Assembly (NCBI GenBank): GCA_006226595.1
Contig: SBGP01000069.1
Coordinates: forward strand, 62,001 to 126,000
Length of the DNA stretch: 64,000 bases
Direction of reading: 5' to 3'
Origin: Deltaproteobacteria bacterium
GTDB lineage: Bacteria; Myxococcota_A; UBA796; GCA-2862545
The notes below the pieces were generated by a model. The model saw only the letters and a list, made by a program, of their open reading frames with translations. It did not search any database and had not been told where the DNA came from. This document shows positions 24,344 through 33,113 of the stretch, piece after piece (position 1 is the stretch's first letter; each line of letters opens with the position of its first letter). The position numbers were made by a program, and so were the translations under genes.

Positions 24344-25273
24344 CTAGCGGGCCCCGAAGGTCTCGATCAGGAAGTCTTCCTGGGCGTTGTAGTTGTCGTC
24401 GATGCCCTTGCGGGTAGTGCCGGCGACGACCTCGTCGCTCACGTTGAGCCCGTCGAACTCGGTCTCGGACCACAGGGCCAGCGTGCGCAGCGTGCCGCCG
24501 CCCGTCGAGTCCGCGGTCCACTCGCCGCCATCGGCGTTCTGCTCGGTGCCGTCGCGGACGAAGCCGTTGCCGTCACGAGGGATCCACACCTCGACGGTGA
24601 ACGACTGGTGGATGTACGCGTTCTCGGACTCGCCGGTGAACGTGTCCGTCGTCCAGCTGCGGGCGATGATGCCCCACCGCGGCTCGCCGTCGTTCACGGC
24701 CTCCTCGCCCTCGGGAACGTCTTCGGGGTCCGGCAGGTTGAGGTCCACCCAGCGGAAGTCCTTGTAGAACCAGTACGGCACCGTCATCAGGAGGTTGTCC
24801 TTGATGAGGTCGTTGTGGGTCTCCATGCGCGGGCAGGTCTGGCTGTCGAAGCAGTCCCCGCCGAGCAGGAAGGTGCGGACGTAGTAGTTGGGCGAATAGG
24901 GCTCGACCGGCGTCTGGTCCTCGTTCATCTGGATCGAGGCGTGCTCGAACGGCTCGTAGGCCGACACCGTGGCGACGGCGACGGGAATCGCGTCCGTGAG
25001 CGACCGATCCGGGCGCTCGATGTCGAACACGTCGTCCTCGACGAGCACCGACGGCGTGAGTGCGCGGTCCTGGTTGCGATCCGCGGTCACGTCCATGCTC
25101 AGGTACACCTGCTGCTCGAGCTGACGCATGGCGAACGCCAGATCGACCTCCTCGCCGTTGAAGCTGCGGAACGTGTACGACAGGGCGTCGTCGAAGCTGG
25201 GGTTCGCCGGCGGCGGGGCCCGCCGACAGGCGGTCGTACCGAGGGCGAGAAGGACGAGGAGCGCAGCACGCAT
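24344..25273 (-). CDS. Predicted lipoprotein, function unknown
   Basis: A 309-residue protein. ATG 25273 is the start that leaves a lipoprotein leader at the N terminus (MRAALLVLLALGTTAC, Cys16), with GGAG seven bases upstream. The mature part is acidic and rich in aromatic residues (SPNYYVRTFLLGGDCFDSQ, PYWFYKDFRWVDLNLPDPED), with one likely disulfide (DCFDSQTC). The middle and C-terminal regions look like beta strands (IHQSFTVEVWIPRDGNG). No known domain recognised. Convergent with mvaS, 10 bases from its stop. Confidence 0.72.
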   Translation of the reverse strand: MRAALLVLLALGTTACRRAPPPANPSFDDALSYTFRSFNGEEVDLAFAMRQLEQQVYLSMDVTADRNQDRALTPSVLVEDDVFDIERPDRSLTDAIPVAVATVSAYEPFEHASIQMNEDQTPVEPYSPNYYVRTFLLGGDCFDSQTCPRMETHNDLIKDNLLMTVPYWFYKDFRWVDLNLPDPEDVPEGEEAVNDGEPRWGIIARSWTTDTFTGESENAYIHQSFTVEVWIPRDGNGFVRDGTEQNADGGEWTADSTGGGTLRTLALWSETEFDGLNVSDEVVAGTTRKGIDDNYNAQEDFLIETFGAR

Positions 25274-25362
25274 TCGAGATCTCCGTTCGGCGCAAGATAG
25301 CGCACGCCCGTAACGGATCGCGAATACAAAGGACAAATGCCGTGTTCGTTCGCCCGGCCAGG

Positions 25363-26814
25363 CTAGTCGAGCGGCTCCGGCGGCAAGGACATCGGCATCG
25401 GCGGAAGGCTGCGACGCGCCACCGGCGGCACGGTCAGCGGCTCCGGCGGAAGCACGAGCACGAAGGTCGCTCCCCCTCCGGGCGTCGGCGTGTAGCGAAT
25501 CGTTCCGCCGAAGTCGCCGACGATCACGTCGTGCGCGTTGGACAGTCCCATGCCCGCGCCGCGGCCGCGCCGGGTGGTGACCATCGGCTGGAACAGCTCG
25601 GCGGCGACCTCGGCGGGCACGCCGATCCCATGGTCGACGATGGTGATCTCGACGCCGTGCTCGTTGAGCTGCAGGCGCACGTCGATGGGCGCGTGGGAGC
25701 CCGCGGCCTCGACGCTCTCGACCGCGTTCTCGAGCAGGTTGCGCATCACCGCCGAGAACTTCGCAGCCTCGCCGGTCACCGTGAGGCCTCGTCCGCCGCC
25801 GACGCGTACCTCGATCTCGGCGTCGACCAGCCGGTAGCCGAGCGACCCGACCACGACCTCGATCTCGTTGGCGACATCGAAGGGGGCGATGGACGTGGAC
25901 TCGAGCTGACGGGCGCCACCCGCGAGACCCTCGACGTAGCGGGAGGTGCGCTGCACCGCGAAGGCCGCGTCCTCGAGCGCCTCACGAAGCTCTTCGAAGC
26001 CCTGGACCTCGGAGCTCTCGAGCAGATCGCGCGCCCCGTCGACCCTCGCGCGGACCTCGGCGAGCGGTTCCTCGATGCCCTGGGCGATGCGCCCGGTCAC
26101 ACGACCTACCGTGGCCTTGCGCTGGAGCACCGCGACCTGGGCCTGGGCCTCACCGAGATCGAGCATGGCCGCCTCGAGGGCCGAGGCCTTGTCCGCGAAG
26201 CCCTGCTCGGCGTGAAACAGGTCCCACAGCGTCTGACGTCGCTGGCGACACGAGAGTGCGCCGCCGACGGCGAGTGCGAGCATCATCGCCGTGACCATGG
26301 CGCGGAAACGGCCGTCGGCGACGATGGTATCGGTGAGCCAGAACGGCCAGGGCAGGATGGCGAGGACCCAGCCGAGCACGAGAAAGCGCACCGCGGGCAA
26401 CGGCACGAACATGCCGAGTCCCAGATAGAAGAACGCCGGGGCCATGCTGAACGGGTGGTTCGCTCCCCCGTCGAACGCGACCTCGGTGAGCGGAACCATC
26501 GACACGAGCAGCGTGCCGACGGTCGCGGTGATCGCCCCTTCGACCTGGGCGTCGTCCGGGCGGGTCACCCACAGCATCAGCGCGAGGAAGACCATCACCG
26601 TGCCGCGCACCGCCCCATTGAGCAGGGCGAGGTCCGGCCGGAGCGCCAAGGTGAGCGGCGTGAACAGGAGCAGCGTCGTGAACGCCACCACCAGGTACAT
26701 GCGCGTACCGCCGAGCTCGGCGAACGCGAGGCGCTGCTCCGGCGACAGGCCCGCGGGCTCCGTGCCCCACACCCAGTCGCTAAGCCGGTCGAGCCAGGGG
26801 CTTCCGGCGATCAA
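25363..26814 (-). CDS. Histidine-kinase-like membrane sensor lacking the phospho-acceptor His
   Basis: A 483-residue protein. Start TTG 26814 overlaps the upstream stop (TTGA), with GGAGG seven bases before. About six transmembrane segments (residues ~37-205) form the sensor, then a coiled helix leads to a dimerisation-like helix. Where HisKA kinases have AHExxNPL, this reads GRVTGRIAQGIEEPLAEVR: the His is Gln245. The ATPase domain is intact: N box NLLENAVESV, G1 DHGIGVP, G2 GAGMGLSNAH. It may bind ATP but cannot autophosphorylate at the usual place. It could be a pseudokinase or an allosteric partner for another kinase. The C-terminal ~30 residues are Pro-rich. Third gene of a coupled unit starting at 27679; no response regulator lies beside it. 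Confidence 0.85.
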   Translation of the reverse strand: MIAGSPWLDRLSDWVWGTEPAGLSPEQRLAFAELGGTRMYLVVAFTTLLLFTPLTLALRPDLALLNGAVRGTVMVFLALMLWVTRPDDAQVEGAITATVGTLLVSMVPLTEVAFDGGANHPFSMAPAFFYLGLGMFVPLPAVRFLVLGWVLAILPWPFWLTDTIVADGRFRAMVTAMMLALAVGGALSCRQRRQTLWDLFHAEQGFADKASALEAAMLDLGEAQAQVAVLQRKATVGRVTGRIAQGIEEPLAEVRARVDGARDLLESSEVQGFEELREALEDAAFAVQRTSRYVEGLAGGARQLESTSIAPFDVANEIEVVVGSLGYRLVDAEIEVRVGGGRGLTVTGEAAKFSAVMRNLLENAVESVEAAGSHAPIDVRLQLNEHGVEITIVDHGIGVPAEVAAELFQPMVTTRRGRGAGMGLSNAHDVIVGDFGGTIRYTPTPGGGATFVLVLPPEPLTVPPVARRSLPPMPMSLPPEPLD

Positions 26815-27317
26815 CGAGCGTCCTCCGGCTCCTCGACCACCTCGATGCCGAGCTGGGCCTGCACCGCGCGGTCGTGCCGCTCGACCCACGCCTGCACCTC
26901 GGTGGCGCCGTAGTGCGTGTCCACCCGCTCGACCCGAGCGTCGCGTCGTAGCAACAGGTGCGCGCCGAGCCCGTACAGGCCCACGCCACCGATCACGGCG
27001 ACCCCTCCCGCGCGGGCCGTCGAGGGACTGCCGTCGACGAGCGCGAGGCTGCCGGCCCCGATGGCCGCGGCCGACGCCGCCATCGTGCCGAGCACCAGCG
27101 AATGCTTGCGGCGACGCGCGTGCTGAAGACGCGTGAGTCCGGCCGAGTCACCGACCAGGCCTGCGAACTGCTCGGCGGTCAGGGCCTCTCCGCCGCGCAC
27201 CACCTCGTACCCGCTGATCACCTGCCGCAGCTCCAGCGTGTGCGCCTCGAACAGCGCCTCCGGGCTGGGCTCCGCGGGTTCCTCCGCGAAGGCGGTGAGC
27301 AGCAAGGCCACGATCAC
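26811..27317 (-). CDS. Small exported or membrane-anchored hypothetical protein
   Basis: A 168-residue protein with a short cleavable signal (MIVALLLTAFAEEP), a helical region ~20-70, two hydrophobic glycine/alanine-rich segments at ~74-94 and ~101-123 that likely form a membrane hairpin, and a charged C-terminal tail. Its ATG overlaps the zinc-ribbon gene's stop (ATGA) and its stop overlaps the kinase-like gene's start (TTGA), so the three are translationally coupled. It may be an accessory subunit of the kinase-like sensor; this is inference from gene order. No family recognised. Confidence 0.7.
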   Translation of the reverse strand: MIVALLLTAFAEEPAEPSPEALFEAHTLELRQVISGYEVVRGGEALTAEQFAGLVGDSAGLTRLQHARRRKHSLVLGTMAASAAAIGAGSLALVDGSPSTARAGGVAVIGGVGLYGLGAHLLLRRDARVERVDTHYGATEVQAWVERHDRAVQAQLGIEVVEEPEDAR

Positions 27318-27679
27318 TTCTTCTTCCTCAGGGAGCGCAGGGCGTCCATCGCCGACCCGCCGCCCTCGTCCGCGGCCTCGCCGGTACGAGCCGGGAGCTG
27401 GCGACCGTCGGAGGGGGGCGCGTGGCGCGGCGCGGCGCGTGCCGGACCGCGTGACGCCGTGCTCGCCCCGCCGCGAGCCGGCCCACCAGGCACGAGATCG
27501 TCGATGGTGACCTGCGGTGCGTCCTCTTCCGCGAACGCGTCACGAAGGCCGAAGAGGTCCTTCATCGCGATGTGACCGCCACATCGGGGGCAGCGCACGG
27601 TGCCCTGGATGGCGACGAGGGACTCGGGATCGAGCTGCGCGCGGCAGCTCGTGCACTTGACGTGGTCGAAGTAGGACAT
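27314..27679 (-). CDS. Zinc-ribbon protein
   Basis: A 121-residue protein starting at ATG 27679. Two CxxC knuckles (Cys9/Cys12 and Cys30/Cys33) in VKCTSCRAQLDPESL and VRCPRCGGHIAM form a zinc ribbon of the kind found at the N terminus of MJ0042-type proteins. The rest is low complexity, rich in Gly, Ala, Pro and Arg, ending in a basic tail (RSLRKKK). It is soluble with no signal peptide. First gene of the coupled unit leading to the kinase-like sensor. It could be a nucleic-acid or protein-binding adaptor. Confidence 0.75.
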   Translation of the reverse strand: MSYFDHVKCTSCRAQLDPESLVAIQGTVRCPRCGGHIAMKDLFGLRDAFAEEDAPQVTIDDLVPGGPARGGASTASRGPARAAPRHAPPSDGRQLPARTGEAADEGGGSAMDALRSLRKKK

Positions 27680-27767
27680 GTCTGGAGCATACACGGACCA
27701 CGGAGTCACGGCATCTTTGCTTGCTCCCGCGCCTCGTTCGGCCAAATTGGGCGGCCCTGGAGACCAC

Positions 27768-28325
27768 ATGCGCCTGCTTCCCATCCTCGTCGCTCTCGCC
27801 GCCTGCAACCCGCCCGTCGATGGCGATGAGAACAGCGAGACCGGTGACACCGACACCGCCGTGTTCACGCTGACCCTGCCCTGGGACGACGGCGCGGCGA
27901 TCCCGACCGAGTACACCTGCGGCGCGGGTGGCGTGAACTGGACCACCCAGCCGAACCCGCTCGTGTCCTGGTCCGGCGCACCGGACGGCACCGCGGCGTT
28001 CGCGATGATCTACGTCGACAGCGACCTCTCCGACTGGGAGCACTGGGCGTTCTACACGGCGGACGCGACCGTGACCTCGATCCCCGCGACCACGTCGAAC
28101 ACGGCCTCGCTGCCGGCCGGCGTCACCGAGCTCGTCAGCCAGGATGGCCGCACCGGGTACGTGCCGAACTGCCCGTCGAGCACGCACACCTACACGTGGA
28201 CCCTGTACGCGGTCAGCGATGCGAGCGCGCTCACCGGCCAGACGAGCTTCGACGGCCTGCGCAGCGCTGCCGAGAGCGTGTCGCTCGGCAGCCTCACCTA
28301 CACGGGCACTGCTTCGCCGCAGTAG
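27768..28325 (+). CDS. PEBP-family (YbhB/YbcL-like) lipoprotein
   Basis: A 185-residue protein. ATG 27768 gives a lipoprotein leader (MRLLPILVALAAC, Cys13) and then a short acidic Asp/Thr/Glu linker. The mature domain matches the phosphatidylethanolamine-binding / Raf-kinase-inhibitor fold: IPTEYTCGAGGVN (normally the IPxxYTCDG motif), NPLVSWSGAPDGTAAFAMI and WEHWAFYTADATVTSIPA with the ligand-pocket His. Bacterial members are small, often periplasmic, and of poorly known function. Here the His-rich ligand pocket is only partly kept. ATG follows CTGGAGACCAC. Convergent with the 28329 gene. Confidence 0.82.
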   Translation: MRLLPILVALAACNPPVDGDENSETGDTDTAVFTLTLPWDDGAAIPTEYTCGAGGVNWTTQPNPLVSWSGAPDGTAAFAMIYVDSDLSDWEHWAFYTADATVTSIPATTSNTASLPAGVTELVSQDGRTGYVPNCPSSTHTYTWTLYAVSDASALTGQTSFDGLRSAAESVSLGSLTYTGTASPQ

Positions 28326-28328
28326 GCG

Positions 28329-28742
28329 CTACGCGCGCTGGCTCCGCCAGATCAGAAAGGCACCGAGCGCGAGCACCGGATCGAGGATGGCCACGGGCAG
28401 CACCATGCCCAGCGCCACCTTGTCGAGCAGGTACAGTGACCCGAACATGAAGGGCACCAGCGCGCGGTCGACGACGGTCGCGAGGGCGAAGCTCGTCGCG
28501 CCGGTTCGCCCCCCCATCACGTAGAACCAGCCGACGATCACGAGCACGAAGCCCATCATCCGCGCCCAGCCTTCCTCGTGGCCGTGAAACCCGTCGAGCA
28601 TCAGTCCGAACGCGAGCCACTGGGCCGGCACGACGACGAAGAGCACGCCGATGACCATGTACAGCACGCCGTTGGCGACGGTGTAGCGGGACAGCGGAGA
28701 CAGCGGTGGGGCCGCGGTGAGATCCTCGACGAAACCGGACAT
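28329..28742 (-). CDS. Small four-helix membrane protein
   Basis: A 137-residue protein with four predicted transmembrane segments (VLYMVIGVLFVVVPAQWLAF, MMGFVLVIVGWFYVMGG, a shorter third near FALATVVDRALVPFMFGS, and MVLPVAILDPVLALGAFLIW). The N-terminal ~20 residues are soluble. Layout resembles small DoxX-like or DUF4345-like proteins but no defining motif was found. It may be transcribed with nothing else, as it is separated by 48 bases from the upstream esterase gene on the same strand. Confidence 0.65.
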   Translation of the reverse strand: MSGFVEDLTAAPPLSPLSRYTVANGVLYMVIGVLFVVVPAQWLAFGLMLDGFHGHEEGWARMMGFVLVIVGWFYVMGGRTGATSFALATVVDRALVPFMFGSLYLLDKVALGMVLPVAILDPVLALGAFLIWRSQRA

Positions 28743-28790
28743 GGCACGCTCCTCGCCGCAGTGTCGTCGACGCGCGCACCCCTCGGCAAG

Positions 28791-29795
28791 TCAGCGCCCG
28801 ACTCCCCTCGCCCACCGGTCGACCTCGACGATCAACGCCGCCACACCGCGGCTCGCGGCCGGGATCACCCCATCCATCTGCAGATAGCCGTGGATGAGGT
28901 CGGCCTCGTCGAGGTGGGTCACGGGCACGCCGGCCTCCCGCAGGTTTGCGGCGAAGACCTCACCCTCGTCGCGGAGCGGATCGAAGCCGGCGGTGGTCAC
29001 GATAGCGGGCGGCAGTCCGTGGACATCGGCGTAGCGCGGGCTCAGCAGCGGGTCGCGCGGATCGTCGCCCCCATACATCTCGTTGTACCAGTCGATGGAC
29101 GCGGCCGTGAGCAGGAAGCCCTCGGCGAAGTGCCTGCGGGACGGGTGGTCCCCGACCCGGTCGGTGCCCGGGTAGATCAGCACCTCGAGGTCCGGGAGCC
29201 GCTCGCCCGCATCGCGGAGCGCGACACAGGCCGCCGCGGTGAGGTTGCCCCCCGCCGAGTCGCCTCCGAGTGCCATGGGTCCGTCGACCGCCGCGAGCTC
29301 GCGCCACACAGCGAGCACGCCGTGCAGGCCCTCGGGGTACGGATGCTCGGGCGCCAGCGGGTAGTCCACGGCAATGACCTCGACGCCCGCGCCCGACGCG
29401 AGCCGCCGGCAGAAGCGATCATGACTGCGGAGGTCGCCGACGACCCACCCGCCGCCGTGCAGGTAGACGAAGCGTGGGAGCTTGCCGGCTCGGGGTCGGT
29501 AGCGCCGACAGGCCACACCGGCGATGTGCACGTCCTCGGTGCCGAGCAGCGGGGCGGGCTGGGATTCGACCACCTCGACCGAGCGCAGCAGGCGCTCGCG
29601 CGCCTCGGAAGGCTCGCCGCGGTCGAAGTCGGGCTGGAACACGCGCGACAGCGCGAGCATCACGTGCAGATCGCCGTCCAGCCGCACCCCGCGGTCATTG
29701 GTCGGCGGCCGACCGAACGCGACCCGCCGCACCCGGTCCGGGAAGCTCAGCGCCGCCTTGAGCAGCTGGCGCTTGGCCTGGCTACGTCGACTCAA
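28791..29795 (-). CDS. HSL-family alpha/beta hydrolase (esterase/lipase)
   Basis: A 334-residue cytoplasmic hydrolase of the hormone-sensitive-lipase group. The oxyanion motif is HGGGW at 113-117. The catalytic triad is Ser180 in GDSAGGN, Asp272 in AGFDPLRDEG and His302 in IHGYLQ. An N-terminal ~80-residue helical cap precedes the core, as is usual. Likely acts on short- to medium-chain esters. The start is TTG 29795, overlapping the stop of the CBS-domain gene (TTGA), so translation is probably coupled. Confidence 0.9.
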   Translation of the reverse strand: MSRRSQAKRQLLKAALSFPDRVRRVAFGRPPTNDRGVRLDGDLHVMLALSRVFQPDFDRGEPSEARERLLRSVEVVESQPAPLLGTEDVHIAGVACRRYRPRAGKLPRFVYLHGGGWVVGDLRSHDRFCRRLASGAGVEVIAVDYPLAPEHPYPEGLHGVLAVWRELAAVDGPMALGGDSAGGNLTAAACVALRDAGERLPDLEVLIYPGTDRVGDHPSRRHFAEGFLLTAASIDWYNEMYGGDDPRDPLLSPRYADVHGLPPAIVTTAGFDPLRDEGEVFAANLREAGVPVTHLDEADLIHGYLQMDGVIPAASRGVAALIVEVDRWARGVGR

Positions 29796-30625
29796 TCGAT
29801 GAACAGGCCGTCGTCCTCGAGCTGATCGGCCGCAGCTCGAATCACGTCGGTCCGCGTGATGATGTGCGTCGGGCGCTCGTTCGCATCGACGATGGGGAGG
29901 CAGCCGATGCGATGATCGGCCATGACGCGGGCACAGCCGGCGGTGGAGGCGTCCTTTGGGAGGACGCGCGCTCCGAGGTGGGCGATCGCGTACTCCACGC
30001 GGCGGGTCTGGCTGCCATCCCCACAGGCGGAGACGAGGTCGCGGTAGGACACGACCGCCTCGACCCTGCCCTGCTCGTCGACGACCGGAAGGTGGCGGAT
30101 GTTCGCCTCGACCATGCGCGCGAGCGCCTTCATCGCGGGCTCGTCCAGGCGTGTCGTGAGCACGGGCGCGCTGGCGTCGAGCTTCGCGGGCCGGGTCGCG
30201 AGGATGACCTCGCTCGCGTAGCGCATCGGGTCATGCTCGCTGATCACGCCGACGGGATGCCGGTTCTCGTTGACGACGACCACCATGTCCTGGCCGATCT
30301 TGGCCAGCTGGCGCAGCACGAACTCGAGCGGGTCGTCCTCGGAGCACACCCCCTGCGCAGGCTGCATCACCGCCTCGACCGTGAGCTCGGCATCGGCCTC
30401 GTCGAAGGGCATCCACAGCTCGTGGCCCGCCTTGCCGCCCCACACGAGGCCGCCCTTGGCGAACACCGAGTAGTCGAGGAGCAGACCGGCGAGATGGCCG
30501 TCGCCATCGATGACCGGCAGGTGACGGAATGCGTGCTTGGAGAGCACCACCGCTGCCCGCGCGATGGGCTCGTCCTTGCGCACGAGTGTGGGCATCGGGG
30601 TCATCCAATCGGCGGCGGTCGCCAT
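29792..30625 (-). CDS. Four-CBS-domain protein
   Basis: A 277-residue cytoplasmic protein made of two CBS pairs (Bateman modules) with no catalytic domain. Each CBS unit shows its usual signature: WMTPMPTLVRKDEPIARA with RHLPVIDGDGHLAGLL; VMQPAQGVCSEDDPLEFV with VVVVNENRHPVGVI; then LTTRLDEPAMKALARM with RHLPVVDEQGRVEAVV; and LPKDASTAGCARVM with GCLPIVDANERPTHII. Such proteins usually sense adenine nucleotides. ATG 30625 follows AAGGAGAGCTGC. The coupled esterase downstream may be the regulated partner, but nothing in the sequence proves it. Confidence 0.88.
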   Translation of the reverse strand: MATAADWMTPMPTLVRKDEPIARAAVVLSKHAFRHLPVIDGDGHLAGLLLDYSVFAKGGLVWGGKAGHELWMPFDEADAELTVEAVMQPAQGVCSEDDPLEFVLRQLAKIGQDMVVVVNENRHPVGVISEHDPMRYASEVILATRPAKLDASAPVLTTRLDEPAMKALARMVEANIRHLPVVDEQGRVEAVVSYRDLVSACGDGSQTRRVEYAIAHLGARVLPKDASTAGCARVMADHRIGCLPIVDANERPTHIITRTDVIRAAADQLEDDGLFID

Positions 30626-30735
30626 GCAGCTCTCCTTGGTCTGGGGTGGAATGGTACGCGCGGCGGGTATTCGGCCCAGGGCCACGTACGGTTGCAGGGT
30701 GGTCCGACCCCGCGTTTCAGGGCAAGAGGGTGCCC

Positions 30736-31839
30736 ATGAGCACTTTCCACACAGATCGTCCCACGCGGCGCGTCGTGGTCAAGGTCGGCACCGCCATCGT
30801 CACGCGACCGGACGGCAAGCTGGCTCTCGGGCGCCTCGGGGCCCTCGCCGAGGCCCTGCACGGCGTGCGCGCGACCGGTGCGGAGGTGGTGCTCGTCACC
30901 TCCGGCGCCGTCGGACTCGGTGCGCAGCGGCTCGGCTTCGACAAGCGACCGACTACCGTCGTGGACCGTCAGGCGTGCGCCGCCGCCGGCCAGGGCGCGC
31001 TCATCGCGCTGTACGACGCCCTCCTGCGCCGCCTCGGGCTCACCGCGGCCCAGGTCCTGCTGACCGAAGACGACTTCCTCCATCGCGAGCAGTACCTGAA
31101 CGTGCACGCGACCCTCGAGCGCCTGCTCGAGCTCGGCGCGATTCCCGTGGTCAACGAGAACGACACGGTGAGCACCGCCGAGATCGCGCTTCGCAAGGGC
31201 GAGGTCTTCGGCGACAACGACCGGCTCTCCGCGCTCGTGGCCGCTGGCATCGACGCCGACCTGCTCGTACTGCTCACCGACGTCGACGGCGTGTTCACGA
31301 AGCCGCCGTCCGAGGACGGTGCCCAGCTCATCTCGGTGCTCGACGCCCAGGACATCGAGATCGGCGAGGCCAGCGCCGGAGGCCGCGGCGGCATGGGCAG
31401 CAAGATCGCCGCGGCTCGCCTCGCCGCCCAATCGGGCTGCCGCGCCGTGATTGCGTCGGGCCGCGACCCCGAGATCCTCGGCCGCCTGGCCACCGGTTCG
31501 GACGAGGGCACCCACGTGCCCGCGGCTGCCGCCGGCTCGAAGCGCAAGCGCTGGCTCGCCTTCGCGACCGCACCCACCGGCCGTATCGTCGTCAACGACG
31601 GCGCGAGGAGCGCCCTCGCCGAGCGCGGCGCCAGCCTGCTGCCCATCGGCGTCGTCCGCATCGAGGGCGAGTTCCCCGCGGGCTCGGTCGTCGACATCGC
31701 CGATGAGCAGGGTCGCAGCGTCGCCCGCGGCCTGTGCGCGCTCTCGGCCGCGGACGCCCGGGAGCGCATCGGCCGGGCCGGTCAGCGCCCCCTCGTCCAC
31801 CGCAACGACGTCGTGCTCATCTCTGGAGGAAGCCCATGA
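30736..31839 (+). CDS. proB: Glutamate 5-kinase
   Basis: A 367-residue enzyme that phosphorylates L-glutamate in the first step of proline synthesis. The amino-acid-kinase domain covers ~1-260 with VVVKVGTAIVTRPDGKL, VTSGAVGLGAQRLGF, IPVVNENDTVS and DNDRLSALVA. A C-terminal PUA domain (~285-360, RIVVNDGARSALAERGASL) is present, as in feedback-inhibited long-form ProB. ATG 30736 follows a weak AGAGGG. Its stop overlaps proA (ATGA), giving a coupled proBA operon. Confidence 0.96.
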   Translation: MSTFHTDRPTRRVVVKVGTAIVTRPDGKLALGRLGALAEALHGVRATGAEVVLVTSGAVGLGAQRLGFDKRPTTVVDRQACAAAGQGALIALYDALLRRLGLTAAQVLLTEDDFLHREQYLNVHATLERLLELGAIPVVNENDTVSTAEIALRKGEVFGDNDRLSALVAAGIDADLLVLLTDVDGVFTKPPSEDGAQLISVLDAQDIEIGEASAGGRGGMGSKIAAARLAAQSGCRAVIASGRDPEILGRLATGSDEGTHVPAAAAGSKRKRWLAFATAPTGRIVVNDGARSALAERGASLLPIGVVRIEGEFPAGSVVDIADEQGRSVARGLCALSAADARERIGRAGQRPLVHRNDVVLISGGSP

Positions 31840-33113
31840 CCCCCCGCGAACAAGCGGTCGCCGCCCGTGAGGCCAGCCGCGTGCTGCAGGCCCTCGACAG
31901 CGAGGCGCGGTCGGCGCTGCTCCGCCGCATGGCCGACGCCCTCGACGCCCACCGCCCGCGTATCCTCGAGGCCAACGCCGCCGATCTCGCCGAGGCCGAC
32001 GGCCTCTCCGAGGCTCTGCGCGCGCGTCTCGGCCTCTCCGAGGGCAAGCTCGAGACCCTCGCCGCCGGCCTGCGCACGCTGGCCGACAGCCCCGACCCCA
32101 TCGGGCGCGTGCTCCGGCGTACCGAGCTCTCTCCTGGGCTCGAGCTGCGGCAGGAGACGGCGCCGCTGGGTGTGCTCCTCGTGATCTTCGAGTCGCGACC
32201 GGACGCCGTGTCCCAGATCGCCGGACTTGCGCTGCGTGCGGGCAACGGCTTGCTGCTCAAGGGCGGCAAGGAGGCCCTGCACAGCAACCGGGCGCTCCAC
32301 GCCGTGCTCACCGAGGCCCTCGAGCCCGACGTGCCCGCCGCGGTGATCGGGCTGGTCGAGACCCGCGAAGAGGTCGCTGACCTGCTCGCCCTCGACGACG
32401 TCATCGACCTCGTCGTGCCACGGGGCTCGGGATCCCTCGTTCGGCACATCCAGGAGAACACCCGCATCCCGGTCCTCGGCCACGCCGAGGGCATCTGCCA
32501 CGTGTACGTCGATGCGGGCGCGGACCTCGCGAAGGCAGCCGCCATCGTGGTCGACGCGAAGTGCGACTACCCCGCAGCCTGCAACGCGATGGAGACCCTG
32601 CTCCTCGACGCCTCGCTGCCCGAGACCAGCCAGCGCGCGCTGGTCGACGTGCTGGTCGAGGCTGGCGTGGACGTGCTCGGCGGCCCCCGCGCGAGCGAGA
32701 CGCTGGGCCTTGCACCCGCTGGCGACCTGCACACCGAGTACGGCGAGCTGGTGTGCGCCGTGGAGCTCGTCGACGGTGCGACCGGCGCCATCGACCACGT
32801 GCACGCGCACGGCAGCGGCCACACCGAGGCCATCGTCACCGAGGACGCCGAGGCCGCGCGCCTGTTCCTCGATCGCGTCGATGCCGCCTGCGTGTTCCAC
32901 AACGCGAGCACGCGCTTCGCTGACGGCTTCCGCTTCGGTCTCGGCGCAGAGGTCGGCATCTCCACGGCCCGCATCCACGCCCGCGGCCCGGTGGGGGTCG
33001 ACGGCCTGCTCACCACGCGCTGGAAGCTCGAGGGCGCGGGTCACACGGCCGGCGCCTTCGCGCGCGGCGAGGTCGCCTACACCCACCGCAACCTGCCCGC
33101 GGGGGACGCGTGA
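31836..33113 (+). CDS. proA: Gamma-glutamyl phosphate reductase
   Basis: A 425-residue NADPH-dependent reductase making glutamate 5-semialdehyde, the second proline step. Family features include IFESRPDAVSQIAGLALRAG, LKGGKEALHSNRAL, the nucleotide-loop region VPRGSGSLVRHIQ, the catalytic Cys segment CDYPAACNAMETLL, and the C-terminal FGLGAEVGISTARIHARGP. ATG 31836 overlaps the proB stop and has GGAGGAAGCCC in front. The following small lipoprotein-like gene overlaps its stop by four bases. Pathway completion needs proC, not in this window. Confidence 0.96.
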   Translation: MTPREQAVAAREASRVLQALDSEARSALLRRMADALDAHRPRILEANAADLAEADGLSEALRARLGLSEGKLETLAAGLRTLADSPDPIGRVLRRTELSPGLELRQETAPLGVLLVIFESRPDAVSQIAGLALRAGNGLLLKGGKEALHSNRALHAVLTEALEPDVPAAVIGLVETREEVADLLALDDVIDLVVPRGSGSLVRHIQENTRIPVLGHAEGICHVYVDAGADLAKAAAIVVDAKCDYPAACNAMETLLLDASLPETSQRALVDVLVEAGVDVLGGPRASETLGLAPAGDLHTEYGELVCAVELVDGATGAIDHVHAHGSGHTEAIVTEDAEAARLFLDRVDAACVFHNASTRFADGFRFGLGAEVGISTARIHARGPVGVDGLLTTRWKLEGAGHTAGAFARGEVAYTHRNLPAGDA

